A DNA stretch of 48,733 bases from an uncultured Verrucomicrobia subdivision 3 bacterium. GTDB taxonomy: Bacteria; Verrucomicrobiota; Verrucomicrobiia; Limisphaerales; UBA8199. The stretch lies in assembly GCA_903912925.1 (NCBI GenBank), contig CAIWJG010000783.1:1-48733 (forward strand), read 5' to 3'. Shown piece after piece: positions 41,211 through 48,733 of this stretch (position 1 is its first letter; every line of letters starts with the position of its first letter). The position numbers and the translations under genes are program-made. The notes beneath the pieces are model-generated. The model made no database searches. It was not told where the DNA came from and saw only the letters and a program-made list of their open reading frames with translations.

Positions 41211-43697
41211 ATGAAAACTAAAACTGTTCGTCTCTCGCTCGTCACTCTGCTGACGACGGCGGCGGCCATTGGCTTGACGGCGGCAGCCCAGCCCGCCGAC
41301 CCAGGCTGGCCGCGCGTGTTCAAGCAGGACAAGAAGCAGCTCACCGTCTATCAGCCCCAGGTGGATTACTGGCGGGGCTACACTAACATCCACTTCCGCT
41401 GCGCCATTGCGGTCAAAGGCGTGACCAAGCAAGAAAAGTTCGGCGTCGCCGAAATAGACGCCGTGACGGTGACCGACCAGGCTGATCGCATCGTGGCCTT
41501 GGTGCCTACGCAACGCGACATCCGCTTTCCCAACTGCTCCGCTGACGAGCTGGCCGCTCTGCGCGGGGTGGTTGATGCGCTGCGCCCGCCGGGACAGGCC
41601 ATGACCATTTCGTTGGACCGGGTGATTGCCTACCTGAATCCTGACCAGCACCCGACGCAACCACCCGTGGCGGTGAATCTCGATCCGCCCAGGATATTTT
41701 ACAGTCGCCAACCGGCCATCCTGGTCATCTTCCTCGGCGAGCCGCAGTTCAAGCCGGTTGAGACGAACCGGACGGACCTCCTGTTCGCCCTCAACACCAA
41801 CTGGGATGTTCTGTATGACACCGCGTCCCAGCGCTACTACCTGCTGAACGGAGACAACTGGCTGACCGCACCCGACGTAAAAGGTCCGTGGACCGCCGCC
41901 CTGAACCTTCCTCGGTTGCTCGCGACGCTGCCCGCCTACGACCATTGGGCGGCCGTGCGGGCTAACCTGCCGGGCAAGCCGGCTAAGGTCGTGCCCGTCG
42001 TCTATGTCAGCACACAGCCGGCGGAATTGATCATCACCCAGGGCGACCCCAGCTACAGCCCGATTCCGGGCACGCGTCTCTTTCGTGTTGTGGATACCGA
42101 CAGCATCTTGTTCCGCGATACGGGGGCTGAAAAGTTCTATTTCTTGGTCGCGGGACGCTGGTTTCGCGCGGCCGACCTGGAGGGGCCGTGGTCAGCGGCC
42201 AGCCGGGATTTGCCCGCCGACTTCGCTCAGATTCCCGACAACGATCCGATGGCGTTCGTGAAGGCCGCCGTGCCGGGAACGCGCCAAGCGCAGGACGCAG
42301 TGCTGCTGGCGTCCATCCCCACGACGACCACCGTCAACCTCACGAATGCGACGGTGAACGTGACATACAGCGGCGCGCCGCAGTTCGTCGTGATCACAAA
42401 CACGGTAATTCAATACGCAGTCAACACGCCTAAGCAGGTGTTTCTGGTCGGAAACGGTTACTACTGTTGTGACCAGGGAGTCTGGTTCTGCGGCGCCAGC
42501 GCGATGGGACCGTGGACCTTTTGCACCAGCGTGCCATCAGTCATCTATACCATCCCGCCCTCAAGTCCCAACTACAACGTCACATACGTGCTGGTGCAAA
42601 GCTCGACGCCGACCACGGTGACCTACAGCCAGACCTCCGGTTACAGCGGCGAATACGTGGCCGCGACGGGGGTGCTGATGTTCGGCGCAGGCATGCTGGC
42701 GGGTGCGGCGATCGCCAACAACAACAGCTACTACTATCCGCCGCCGTGTCATTACTCCTACGGCTGCGGGGCGACCTATCACTACGGTTACGGCGGCTAT
42801 TACGGCGCCAGCAGCACGGCGTATGGACCTTATGGCAGCGCGAGCCATGCGGCGGCTTACAATCCCTACACAGGTACCTCGGCGGCGAGCCGCTCGGTGA
42901 GCACACCCTATGGGACGGCGAGCCAGGGTGCTGCCTACAATCCCTATACGGGCGCCCGGGCCGCCGGCGAGTCGGTGAGCACCGCTTACGGATCAGCCAG
43001 CCGCGGCGCCGCCTACAACCCGACCACTGGTAATGCCGCCTGGGGCGGCTCCCGCTCCAGCGCCTACGGCAGCGCCAGCGCAGTACAGACGAGCTCGGGT
43101 GCGGGCGCGGCCACCTGGAACACCGCCAACAGCCAGGGTACCGTTGCCAAGACCTCGTCGGGCAATGTCTATGCGAGCAACGGCGACTCGGTCTACAAGA
43201 AAGACTCTAACGGGAGCTGGTCGCAAAATTCGGGCAGTGGGTGGCAGACCGTCCAAAGCCCACAGCAACAGGCCCAAACGCAGGCCAGTTCCTATCAGCA
43301 ATCGGCGCAATCACAGGCGAGTTCTTATCAGCAGCAGGCGCAATCCAAGTCCAGTTCCTCTCAGCAACAGGCCCAATCCCAGGCCAGTTCCCAACAGCAG
43401 CAGGCCCAATCGCAAGCCAGCACCGCCAACAGTTCGGCGTCAAGCAAACAAGCACAGGCCCAGTCACAAGCCGGTTCTTATCAACAACAGCGCTCCAGCA
43501 GCGGCAGCGCTTCGTCCGCTTCCAGCTCCTGGAGTCAGAACAAGCAAAGCATGGAGTCCCAGGACCAGTCCCGCTCCTGGGGCAACCAGCAGCACCAGAG
43601 CTCCCAGTCCTGGCAAAGCTCCGGAGGGCACTCGTCCGGATCAAGCTCCTACAGCAGATCTTCCGGCGGCAGCCGCTCAGGGGGTGGCCGGAGATGA
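41211..43697 (+). CDS. Large exported protein with Ser/Gln-rich low-complexity tail
   Basis: The 828-residue protein has a signal peptide (SLVTLLTTAAAIGLTAAA). Residues about 40-480 form repeated beta-rich units with paired segments such as RYYLLNGDNWLTAPDVKGPW, KFYFLVAGRWFRAADLEGPW and GVWFCGASAMGPW. A Gly/Tyr/Ser-rich zone follows, with three copies of an 'AAYNPYTG' motif (about 548, 575 and 604), then from about 685 a tail of (QQAQSQASSYQ)-type repeats and a final Gly/Ser/Arg-rich end. The repeated 'W...GPW' units resemble exported proteins of unknown role in Verrucomicrobia and Proteobacteria (from memory). It is probably a surface or matrix protein. The next gene starts by an ATGA relay. 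Confidence 0.75.
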   Translation: MKTKTVRLSLVTLLTTAAAIGLTAAAQPADPGWPRVFKQDKKQLTVYQPQVDYWRGYTNIHFRCAIAVKGVTKQEKFGVAEIDAVTVTDQADRIVALVPTQRDIRFPNCSADELAALRGVVDALRPPGQAMTISLDRVIAYLNPDQHPTQPPVAVNLDPPRIFYSRQPAILVIFLGEPQFKPVETNRTDLLFALNTNWDVLYDTASQRYYLLNGDNWLTAPDVKGPWTAALNLPRLLATLPAYDHWAAVRANLPGKPAKVVPVVYVSTQPAELIITQGDPSYSPIPGTRLFRVVDTDSILFRDTGAEKFYFLVAGRWFRAADLEGPWSAASRDLPADFAQIPDNDPMAFVKAAVPGTRQAQDAVLLASIPTTTTVNLTNATVNVTYSGAPQFVVITNTVIQYAVNTPKQVFLVGNGYYCCDQGVWFCGASAMGPWTFCTSVPSVIYTIPPSSPNYNVTYVLVQSSTPTTVTYSQTSGYSGEYVAATGVLMFGAGMLAGAAIANNNSYYYPPPCHYSYGCGATYHYGYGGYYGASSTAYGPYGSASHAAAYNPYTGTSAASRSVSTPYGTASQGAAYNPYTGARAAGESVSTAYGSASRGAAYNPTTGNAAWGGSRSSAYGSASAVQTSSGAGAATWNTANSQGTVAKTSSGNVYASNGDSVYKKDSNGSWSQNSGSGWQTVQSPQQQAQTQASSYQQSAQSQASSYQQQAQSKSSSSQQQAQSQASSQQQQAQSQASTANSSASSKQAQAQSQAGSYQQQRSSSGSASSASSSWSQNKQSMESQDQSRSWGNQQHQSSQSWQSSGGHSSGSSSYSRSSGGSRSGGGRR

Positions 43698-43738
43698 AGA
43701 AAAGATTTTGCCGCTTTCCCTTATCCACCGCCTTATGA
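43694..43738 (+). CDS. 14-codon relay ORF between two ATGA overlaps
   Basis: ATG 43694 overlaps the stop of the Ser/Gln-rich gene (ATGA) and opens MKKRFCRFPLSTAL; its TGA (43736-43738) overlaps the ATG (43735) of the porin gene, again as ATGA. This chain could pass ribosomes from one gene to the next. A frameshift near the second ATGA would instead fuse the peptide to the porin signal sequence. Confidence 0.35.
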   Translation: MKKRFCRFPLSTAL

Positions 43739-45276
43739 AGAGGGGGAAGGCCTCTCTGTTCCCTTCCGCCGCATGGCTGATAGGCCTCGTGGTGCTATTG
43801 GCCGCCGCATGGACCACCCCGGGTATCGCGGAAGAGCCAACCAATGCCCCGACCTCAGGCATGCTCCTGATCAGCCCTTTGGGGCAGCCGGTGACCGTCC
43901 CCACCAATGCGCTTCCGCCAGGCCTCCTGCCTCCACCCTCGATGGGCTTGGAATCTCAAGTGCCGACGCCAGCCCGCGGGGGCAGCGTGCCGGAGGCGGT
44001 CCAGCAGCGCCAGGAGGAATCTCGGGAAGGACGGGACCGGCTCATGTTCTTCCCACCGTACCAGCCCCGGCTAATGCCGTACCTGGCCAGCCAGGATGAA
44101 TTGGGAAACACCGCGATCAAACCCGGCCCGCTCATTCCATCCACACCCCTCGATGTCGCGGCGCAACAGGGCAAATACCGGATTTCCGAAGCCGGCTTGT
44201 ACTACTCACTTCAACAGACCTTCACCTGGGTGAGCATGACCGATGTGATGCACGGCGACAATAACCTTGGCTATTACACCATGAGCTTCCATTCCAAGTG
44301 GGCCGTCTTTGACGACCCTGCCAGCGGTACCGCCGGCTGGATCAGCGCCAAAATCAACGCCAAGACCGGCCTCGGGGACGCTGGTGACACACAATCGGCC
44401 GCGCGCAACCTCGGCAGCATCACCGATCCCACCGGCATCTGGTCCAAAGTGAATGGAGTCCGAATGCCCGAACTGGCCTGGCAGCAATCGCTCCGCGACG
44501 GCGAAGTAGTGGTGGTCGCCGGTATGGTCAACCAGGGCGACTATTTCGATGCCAACAGCTACGCCAACAGCGGGCGCGGCCAGTTCCTCAACTCGGCCCT
44601 GATTGACTCGATGGTCGTGCCCCTAACGGCCTATAACTTCGGCATGAATCTCCAGTGGCAGCCGGCTGATGAATGGTACGGCATTATCGGCAGCTCGGTC
44701 GGTAACGGCCACGCTGGCTGCGTGCCCTGGACGGATTTCGCCTGGGACAACTGGAGCCTGGTCGCCGAGTTCGGCTATGCGCCGCCCGACTTTCTAGGCC
44801 TGGGCCCCGGCGTCTATCGCATCCAGCCGTTTGTGGGTCAGGCCGGGGGCGACCCGCTCACGAAAGGTTTTGGTTTGAACTTTCAGCAGCAGCTTGGCCC
44901 GCACTCGCCGTTCGGCTGGTTCGGTCGATACGGCCGCGGCGGAGCGGAGCGGTTCCAAAGCGGATCAACGGAGCAGGCCGGCACCGGCGCCCAGGTCGGC
45001 ACAGGTTTTGCCATGCGAGGTCCCCTCGAATATGCGGGGCTGTTTCCGAGCCGCGGCCACGATGCTGCCGGCATCGGGTTCGTATGGAGCCGTCCCAACC
45101 CAGCAGACCAGCCGTTGTACCATCAGGATGAATATGGCCTCGAGCTTGGGTATGTTCTGCAGCTCACACCCACGATGAAGCTGCAGCCCGACCTTCAGGT
45201 CGTGTGGAATCGCGCCCACAACCCGGACGCCGGCCCGGCCACCGTCTTCCAACTGCAACTCGACATTGCCTGGTGA
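43735..45276 (+). CDS. OprB-like outer-membrane porin
   Basis: ATG 43735 gives 513 residues beginning MKRGKASLFPSAAWLIGLVV, a signal peptide ending near GIAEEP. The longer open frame upstream translates the Ser/Gln-rich gene out of frame. Residues from about 135 follow the carbohydrate-porin OprB pattern: 'YRISEAGLYYSLQQTFTWVS', 'WQQSLRDGEVVVVAGMVNQG', 'DNWSLVAEFGYAPPDFLG', 'GVWSR'-like strands and the closing 'TVFQLQLDIAW', with a terminal Trp. Such porins take up sugars. Together with FadL and the sulfatase it suggests uptake of complex organic substrates. The first 100 residues after the signal peptide are Pro-rich and unusual. Confidence 0.85.
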   Translation: MKRGKASLFPSAAWLIGLVVLLAAAWTTPGIAEEPTNAPTSGMLLISPLGQPVTVPTNALPPGLLPPPSMGLESQVPTPARGGSVPEAVQQRQEESREGRDRLMFFPPYQPRLMPYLASQDELGNTAIKPGPLIPSTPLDVAAQQGKYRISEAGLYYSLQQTFTWVSMTDVMHGDNNLGYYTMSFHSKWAVFDDPASGTAGWISAKINAKTGLGDAGDTQSAARNLGSITDPTGIWSKVNGVRMPELAWQQSLRDGEVVVVAGMVNQGDYFDANSYANSGRGQFLNSALIDSMVVPLTAYNFGMNLQWQPADEWYGIIGSSVGNGHAGCVPWTDFAWDNWSLVAEFGYAPPDFLGLGPGVYRIQPFVGQAGGDPLTKGFGLNFQQQLGPHSPFGWFGRYGRGGAERFQSGSTEQAGTGAQVGTGFAMRGPLEYAGLFPSRGHDAAGIGFVWSRPNPADQPLYHQDEYGLELGYVLQLTPTMKLQPDLQVVWNRAHNPDAGPATVFQLQLDIAW

Positions 45277-45320
45277 TCAGAATCTTGAGCACGGACTTTC
45301 AACAGAAGCAAACTGAGAGG

Positions 45321-45467
45321 ATGGAGAGGGACAACCAGTCTCTGTTGCCTCCTGTTCAGTTCTTCCGTTGCACCGCCTGCAAATTCACGGGCGGAATGGA
45401 CCTCTCCAACGAACCCCTCGATCTTGATCTCCTCGGCAAGATGCCCAAGAACAAAGCGAAGCTATAA
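45321..45467 (+). CDS. Doubtful 48-residue ORF
   Basis: ATG 45321 opens MERDNQSLLPPVQFFRCTAC and ends GKMPKNKAKL six bases before the next gene. It has one CxxC, and no family is recognised. The 197-bp gap between porin and DUF1254 genes has no other content. Confidence 0.25.
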   Translation: MERDNQSLLPPVQFFRCTACKFTGGMDLSNEPLDLDLLGKMPKNKAKL

Positions 45468-45473
45468 TCTCCT

Positions 45474-46865
45474 ATGAAAAAGAAACTCCTGATACTCCTG
45501 GTTGCTGCCCTGGCCCTCGTGGCCATCGCCGTAGTCTATTTCCGCAGCGATCCCAGGCAGCAGATCGCCCGGGAGGCTTACATCTACGGCTACCCGCTCG
45601 TTACGATGGACCTGACGCGCCGTCAGGAAACCAACGTCCGCGTTCCCGATGACGCCCACGCCCCCATGGGCCAGATCGTCAAGCTGCGGGCTTATCCCGC
45701 CGTGGACAACCACACCGCTGCCGCGCCCAACGCGGACACCCTCTACACCATGGTCTGGCTGGATGTCTCCGCCGAGCCGTGGGTCTTCAGCATTCCCGAC
45801 ATGGGCGACCGCTTCTACATCATGCCTATGCTGAGCGGCTACAACGAGGTGTTCTTTGTCGCCGGCACGCGGGCCACCGGCGGCAAGCCGCAGAAGTACG
45901 TGGTTACCGGCCCGGGTTGGTCGGGCGCGCTGCCCGAGGGAGTCAAGGAGGTCAAGTCACCCACCGCGTTGGTGTGGATTCTCGGCCGCGTCTATTGCAC
46001 CGGCACCCGGGAGGACTACCAGGCCGTCCACCAGTTGCAGGATCAGTTCACCGCCGTCCCGCTCAGTTCCTACGGCAAGCCGTACACGCCGCCACCCGCC
46101 GTCGTGGACGAGAAATTCGACATGAAGATCGCCGTCCGCAAACAGGTCAACGCCATGTCCCTGGAGGAATTCTTCGACTACTTCGCCCGGCTGCTGAAGA
46201 CCAATCCGCCCAAACCCGAAGACGCACCCCTTGCGGCCCGGATGGCGAAGATCGGGATCGTCCCGGGACAGGACCTAGACCGCAGCAAGCTCCCGGCGCT
46301 GGGCGGGAAGCTCGACCCAAAAATCGCGCTCCTGGAGATGGTGGAAGTCCTGAAAACCACCAGGGTGATCAACGGCTGGCTCTATTGGACGAGCGACGCG
46401 GGCAGCTACGGCACGGATTATCTCCAGCGGGCGATGGTCACACTCATCGGCCCAGGCCTGAACTTTCCGCAGGACGCCGTCTATCCGTTCTCTGAGAAGG
46501 ACGAACACGGCGAGAAATACGACGGCGCGGCTCACAAATACGTCATCCACTTCGACAAAGGGGGCCTGCCGCCGGTCAAAGGCTTCTGGTCGCTGACCAT
46601 GTACGACCCGGAGTTCTTCTTCGTGCCGAATCCCATCAACCGTTACAACCTGAGCCAGCGGAATACCTTCGTCACCAACCCGGACGGCTCGGTGGACCTG
46701 TATCTCCAGGCGGAATCACCCGGCCCAGACAAGGAAGCCAACTGGCTGCCGGCGCCCAAGGGCAAATTCGTCCCCATGCTCCGGCTCTACTGGCCTCAGG
46801 ACACACCACCTTCCATCCTCGACGGCTCGTGGAAACCACCGGCACTCAAAATCGCCCAGCCGTAG
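45474..46865 (+). CDS. DUF1254/DUF1214 membrane-anchored protein
   Basis: The 463-residue protein has an uncleaved or signal-type N-terminal helix (KKLLILLVAALALVAIAVVY) and then DUF1254 (QQIAREAYIYGYPLVTMDLT, MGQIVKLRAYPAVDNHTAAA, PNADTLYTMVWLDVSAEPWV) followed by DUF1214 (GAAHKYVIHFDKGGLPPVKG, FWSLTMYDPEFFFVPNPINR, LYLQAESPGPDKEANWLPAP). All the usual family blocks are present, so it is intact. The biochemical role of the family is not known. It is close in order and spacing to a second lipoprotein gene and a third family member downstream. Confidence 0.92.
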   Translation: MKKKLLILLVAALALVAIAVVYFRSDPRQQIAREAYIYGYPLVTMDLTRRQETNVRVPDDAHAPMGQIVKLRAYPAVDNHTAAAPNADTLYTMVWLDVSAEPWVFSIPDMGDRFYIMPMLSGYNEVFFVAGTRATGGKPQKYVVTGPGWSGALPEGVKEVKSPTALVWILGRVYCTGTREDYQAVHQLQDQFTAVPLSSYGKPYTPPPAVVDEKFDMKIAVRKQVNAMSLEEFFDYFARLLKTNPPKPEDAPLAARMAKIGIVPGQDLDRSKLPALGGKLDPKIALLEMVEVLKTTRVINGWLYWTSDAGSYGTDYLQRAMVTLIGPGLNFPQDAVYPFSEKDEHGEKYDGAAHKYVIHFDKGGLPPVKGFWSLTMYDPEFFFVPNPINRYNLSQRNTFVTNPDGSVDLYLQAESPGPDKEANWLPAPKGKFVPMLRLYWPQDTPPSILDGSWKPPALKIAQP

Positions 46866-46966
46866 TAAACTCTTCGGTCATCGCATCCGCAGCAGAGTCG
46901 AAACAACAAAACCGCAGTGCCAAAGCAAAACAACAAATACAAAGCAACACGCAATCCGCCAATTAA

Positions 46967-47764
46967 ATGAAAGCAATCAACATCATCGCCAAGAACCTGA
47001 AAACAGCCACGCCCCTGCTCTGTCTGGCGGCGGGCGCGCTCCTGACGGGCTGCGCCAGCCTCCAGGAGAACATGGATGCGGCCCGCAAGGAGCATCTCGT
47101 TCCGGGCAAGCAGATTCACATGACGAACTTTCGCCCTCATCGCTTCTGCGAGGTGGCCTTGATCAACGGCACCAGCAAGGGCAACGCCATCGCCGAATTC
47201 TACAACTCGACAGGGGTTGACGACCCGACGCCAGAGCGGTTCGCCGCCCTCGACGAAAAGAAGATCGCCAAGGAGAATCATGCGCGGAAAGCCTTTTGCA
47301 ACCCAGTTCGGTACTGGATGATGGATGAGTTCTGGTGCAATGAGGCCGGCGTTGATCACACCTTCGGTGACATCAAAATGACCTGGATGGGCGTGGTGCC
47401 GGTCGAGGAGCTGGAGAAATCAGTCACCAAGGGCCATTACAACCCCGGCTACATCTTCCGGAACTCGCAGTACAAGTTCAACAAAGGCAGCGAGATCTAT
47501 ATCCTCGACTCGCCCGACGGCGAGGTCTTCGTCATGCAGTCGTTCACCAGCTTCGTCCAGAAGCAAGTGGACATTAACCATATCAAGGACCTGGGCCCCC
47601 TGCTCCATATGCCGCCGGGCTTTAAATTCCGCTCCGTGGTCCTGGATCGCGACTTGATAGTTAATCAAGAGAAGACCAAACACCTCGCCCATGTCTTCCA
47701 GGACGATTTGAAGAACGCCTATCAGGGCTCGGACGGCGGCAAAGCCTTCAACTTCATTCCGTAA
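46967..47764 (+). CDS. Lipoprotein, unknown function, within the DUF1254 cluster
   Basis: The 265-residue product has a lipoprotein signal with lipobox LLTGC. The mature part contains 'FRPHRFCEVALINGTSKGNA', 'FWCNEAGVDHTFGDIKMTWM' and 'GSEIYILDSPDGEVFVMQSF', with two Cys in the first blocks that could form a bridge. I do not recognise a named family. Proteins of this shape next to DUF1254 genes are known in other bacteria (from memory). It lies between two DUF1254 members, so a common exported process is likely. Confidence 0.75.
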   Translation: MKAINIIAKNLKTATPLLCLAAGALLTGCASLQENMDAARKEHLVPGKQIHMTNFRPHRFCEVALINGTSKGNAIAEFYNSTGVDDPTPERFAALDEKKIAKENHARKAFCNPVRYWMMDEFWCNEAGVDHTFGDIKMTWMGVVPVEELEKSVTKGHYNPGYIFRNSQYKFNKGSEIYILDSPDGEVFVMQSFTSFVQKQVDINHIKDLGPLLHMPPGFKFRSVVLDRDLIVNQEKTKHLAHVFQDDLKNAYQGSDGGKAFNFIP

Positions 47765-47854
47765 GCCAGCGCTTGCGGTGATTGGGTTGCGGGTGCGTGT
47801 GGATTCAGAGCTGGCACCCGCACCTCCCGCCTCACTCCAACAAAGCGAGATTCC

Positions 47855-48733
47855 ATGGACCAAACAGAGACTCCAGCAAAAAGTAAGGGGCGCCTCCGGC
47901 GCTGGAAGTTGGCAGTCATCGTTGCCATCGCTATTATCGCCGGCGGTGGTTGGTGGGTCTTGCGAGAAGGCAAGCCGTGGCTCGATGGTGTGGAGGCCTA
48001 CATCTTCGGTTTCCCTATGGTGGTAATGGATCTCACCCGTGAGGCTTCGTTGGCGGAAACACCGGGCGAGATCACCGCCCCAATGAACCAGTTCTCCGTC
48101 ATGTCCAAATACCCGGACGCCTCCTTCCGGGCCGTGCCGCGCACCGGCCTGGATACTCTGTTCGCGTGCGCCTGGGCCGACCTCGAAAAGGAGCCGCTGG
48201 TGCTTTCGGTGCCGGACACCGGCGGGCGCTACTACGTGATCGCGCTCTTCGACTTCTGGAGCAATGTCTTTGCTTCCATCGGCAAGCGAACCACGGGCAC
48301 CGGGGCGAAAAACTTCCTGATTGCCGGACCGGGCTGGCAGGGTACCACGCCGGCGGGCGTGGATGGCGTTTATCGCTCGCCCACGCGCATCGTTTGGGTC
48401 AACGGCCAAATGCAGGCGGATGGTTCGCAGGAATGCCCCGCCGTGACGGCCCTGCAAAAGCAATACAAGCTGACGCCGCTGAGCACTTGGGGGCAGCCCT
48501 ACACGCCGCCCTCCCGCTTGCCGATTGCGGCCGGCCGGGACACCAAGACGCCTCCTGTTCAGCAGATTATGCAAGTGGATGCGGGCGAGTTCTTCGGGCG
48601 GCTTGCGCGGTTGATGAAGGACAACCCACCTGCGGCCGCCGACGCGCCGATGGTCAGGAAGCTGGGGAGCATCGGCATCGAACCCGGCAAGGATTTCAAT
48701 ATCAGTCAGGCGGAACCTCGCATTGCCCGCGCG
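47855..48733 (+). CDS. DUF1254-family protein, N-terminal part (runs off the window)
   Basis: ATG 47855 opens MDQTETPAKSKGRLRRWKLA with a membrane anchor (LAVIVAIAIIAGGGWWVL) and then DUF1254: GVEAYIFGFPMVVMDLTREA, ITAPMNQFSVMSKYPDASFR, TGLDTLFACAWADLEKEPLV. The frame is still open at base 48733 after 293 codons, so the DUF1214 half lies outside. It is the third member of the family in 13 kb; compared with the copy at 45474 it has a longer cytoplasmic N-terminus. Confidence 0.9.
   Translation, partial: MDQTETPAKSKGRLRRWKLAVIVAIAIIAGGGWWVLREGKPWLDGVEAYIFGFPMVVMDLTREASLAETPGEITAPMNQFSVMSKYPDASFRAVPRTGLDTLFACAWADLEKEPLVLSVPDTGGRYYVIALFDFWSNVFASIGKRTTGTGAKNFLIAGPGWQGTTPAGVDGVYRSPTRIVWVNGQMQADGSQECPAVTALQKQYKLTPLSTWGQPYTPPSRLPIAAGRDTKTPPVQQIMQVDAGEFFGRLARLMKDNPPAAADAPMVRKLGSIGIEPGKDFNISQAEPRIARA

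Noticed and set aside
43033..43734. N-terminal extension of the porin open frame
   Set aside because: It reads the Ser/Gln-rich gene in another frame and lacks a signal peptide at its own start; ATG 43735 gives one.
1..48733. tRNA, rRNA, integrase or transposase genes at island borders
   Set aside because: None seen on either strand by eye; weakly conserved tRNAs could be missed without a search tool.

Overview
The window looks like a chromosomal piece of a Verrucomicrobiota bacterium, probably of the Limisphaerales/Pedosphaera type. The grounds are the secreted proteins ending in a '...FFRLQ' module, a giant glycine-rich repeat protein, a mix of sulfatase, DUF1254, FadL-like and porin genes, and several palindromic or short direct repeats scattered between and inside genes. 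This placement is inferred from protein style, not from an rRNA or marker gene; no tRNA or rRNA was seen.

Layout. 1-4767: the tail of one secreted protein and a 1492-residue Gly-rich secreted protein made of five units of about 260 residues. 4857-6873: a degenerate antitoxin-like HTH gene and a membrane-bound class III adenylate cyclase. 6882-9378 (minus strand): a YihY-type membrane protein, a DeoC-like protein that has lost the Schiff-base lysine, and a 53-residue HTH remnant coupled to it. 9529-12394: an NCS1-type nucleobase permease with a clear terminator, a small membrane protein and a short-chain dehydrogenase.

12495-27090 is the accessory heart of the window and looks like a defence locus. 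A 22-bp tandem repeat and a palindromic operator-like site precede a fused XRE-HTH / SNF2 helicase / DUF3883 protein. Next come a duplicated 135-nt element with a strongly covarying hairpin, an internally deleted NYN-domain RNase gene, and a tightly coupled cassette of a HEPN protein, a ParA-like ATPase with a KGGVGRT motif and a second P-loop ATPase. A DUF1156 amino-methyltransferase and a DUF499 AAA+ ATPase close the locus. A helicase with DUF1156 and DUF499 is a recurring defence-island combination; the HTH fusion, the inserted HEPN/ATPase cassette and the structured repeats make this version unusual. In-frame palindromic repeats have invaded the methyltransferase gene. A miaA gene follows closely on the same strand.

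28160-48733 is an envelope and stress region: a DUF1269 protein, lipoproteins, three small STAS/SpoIIAA-like proteins, a FadL-like outer-membrane protein, an arylsulfatase, three DUF1254-type proteins (the last cut by the window edge), a Ser/Gln-rich exported protein, an OprB-like porin, and a double-PAS sigma-54 activator divergent from a STAS gene that carries a near-consensus sigma-54 promoter. Most genes here run on the plus strand with export signals, which suggests a co-regulated programme acting at the cell surface. The activator and the sigma-54 site are the only regulatory link visible in the sequence.
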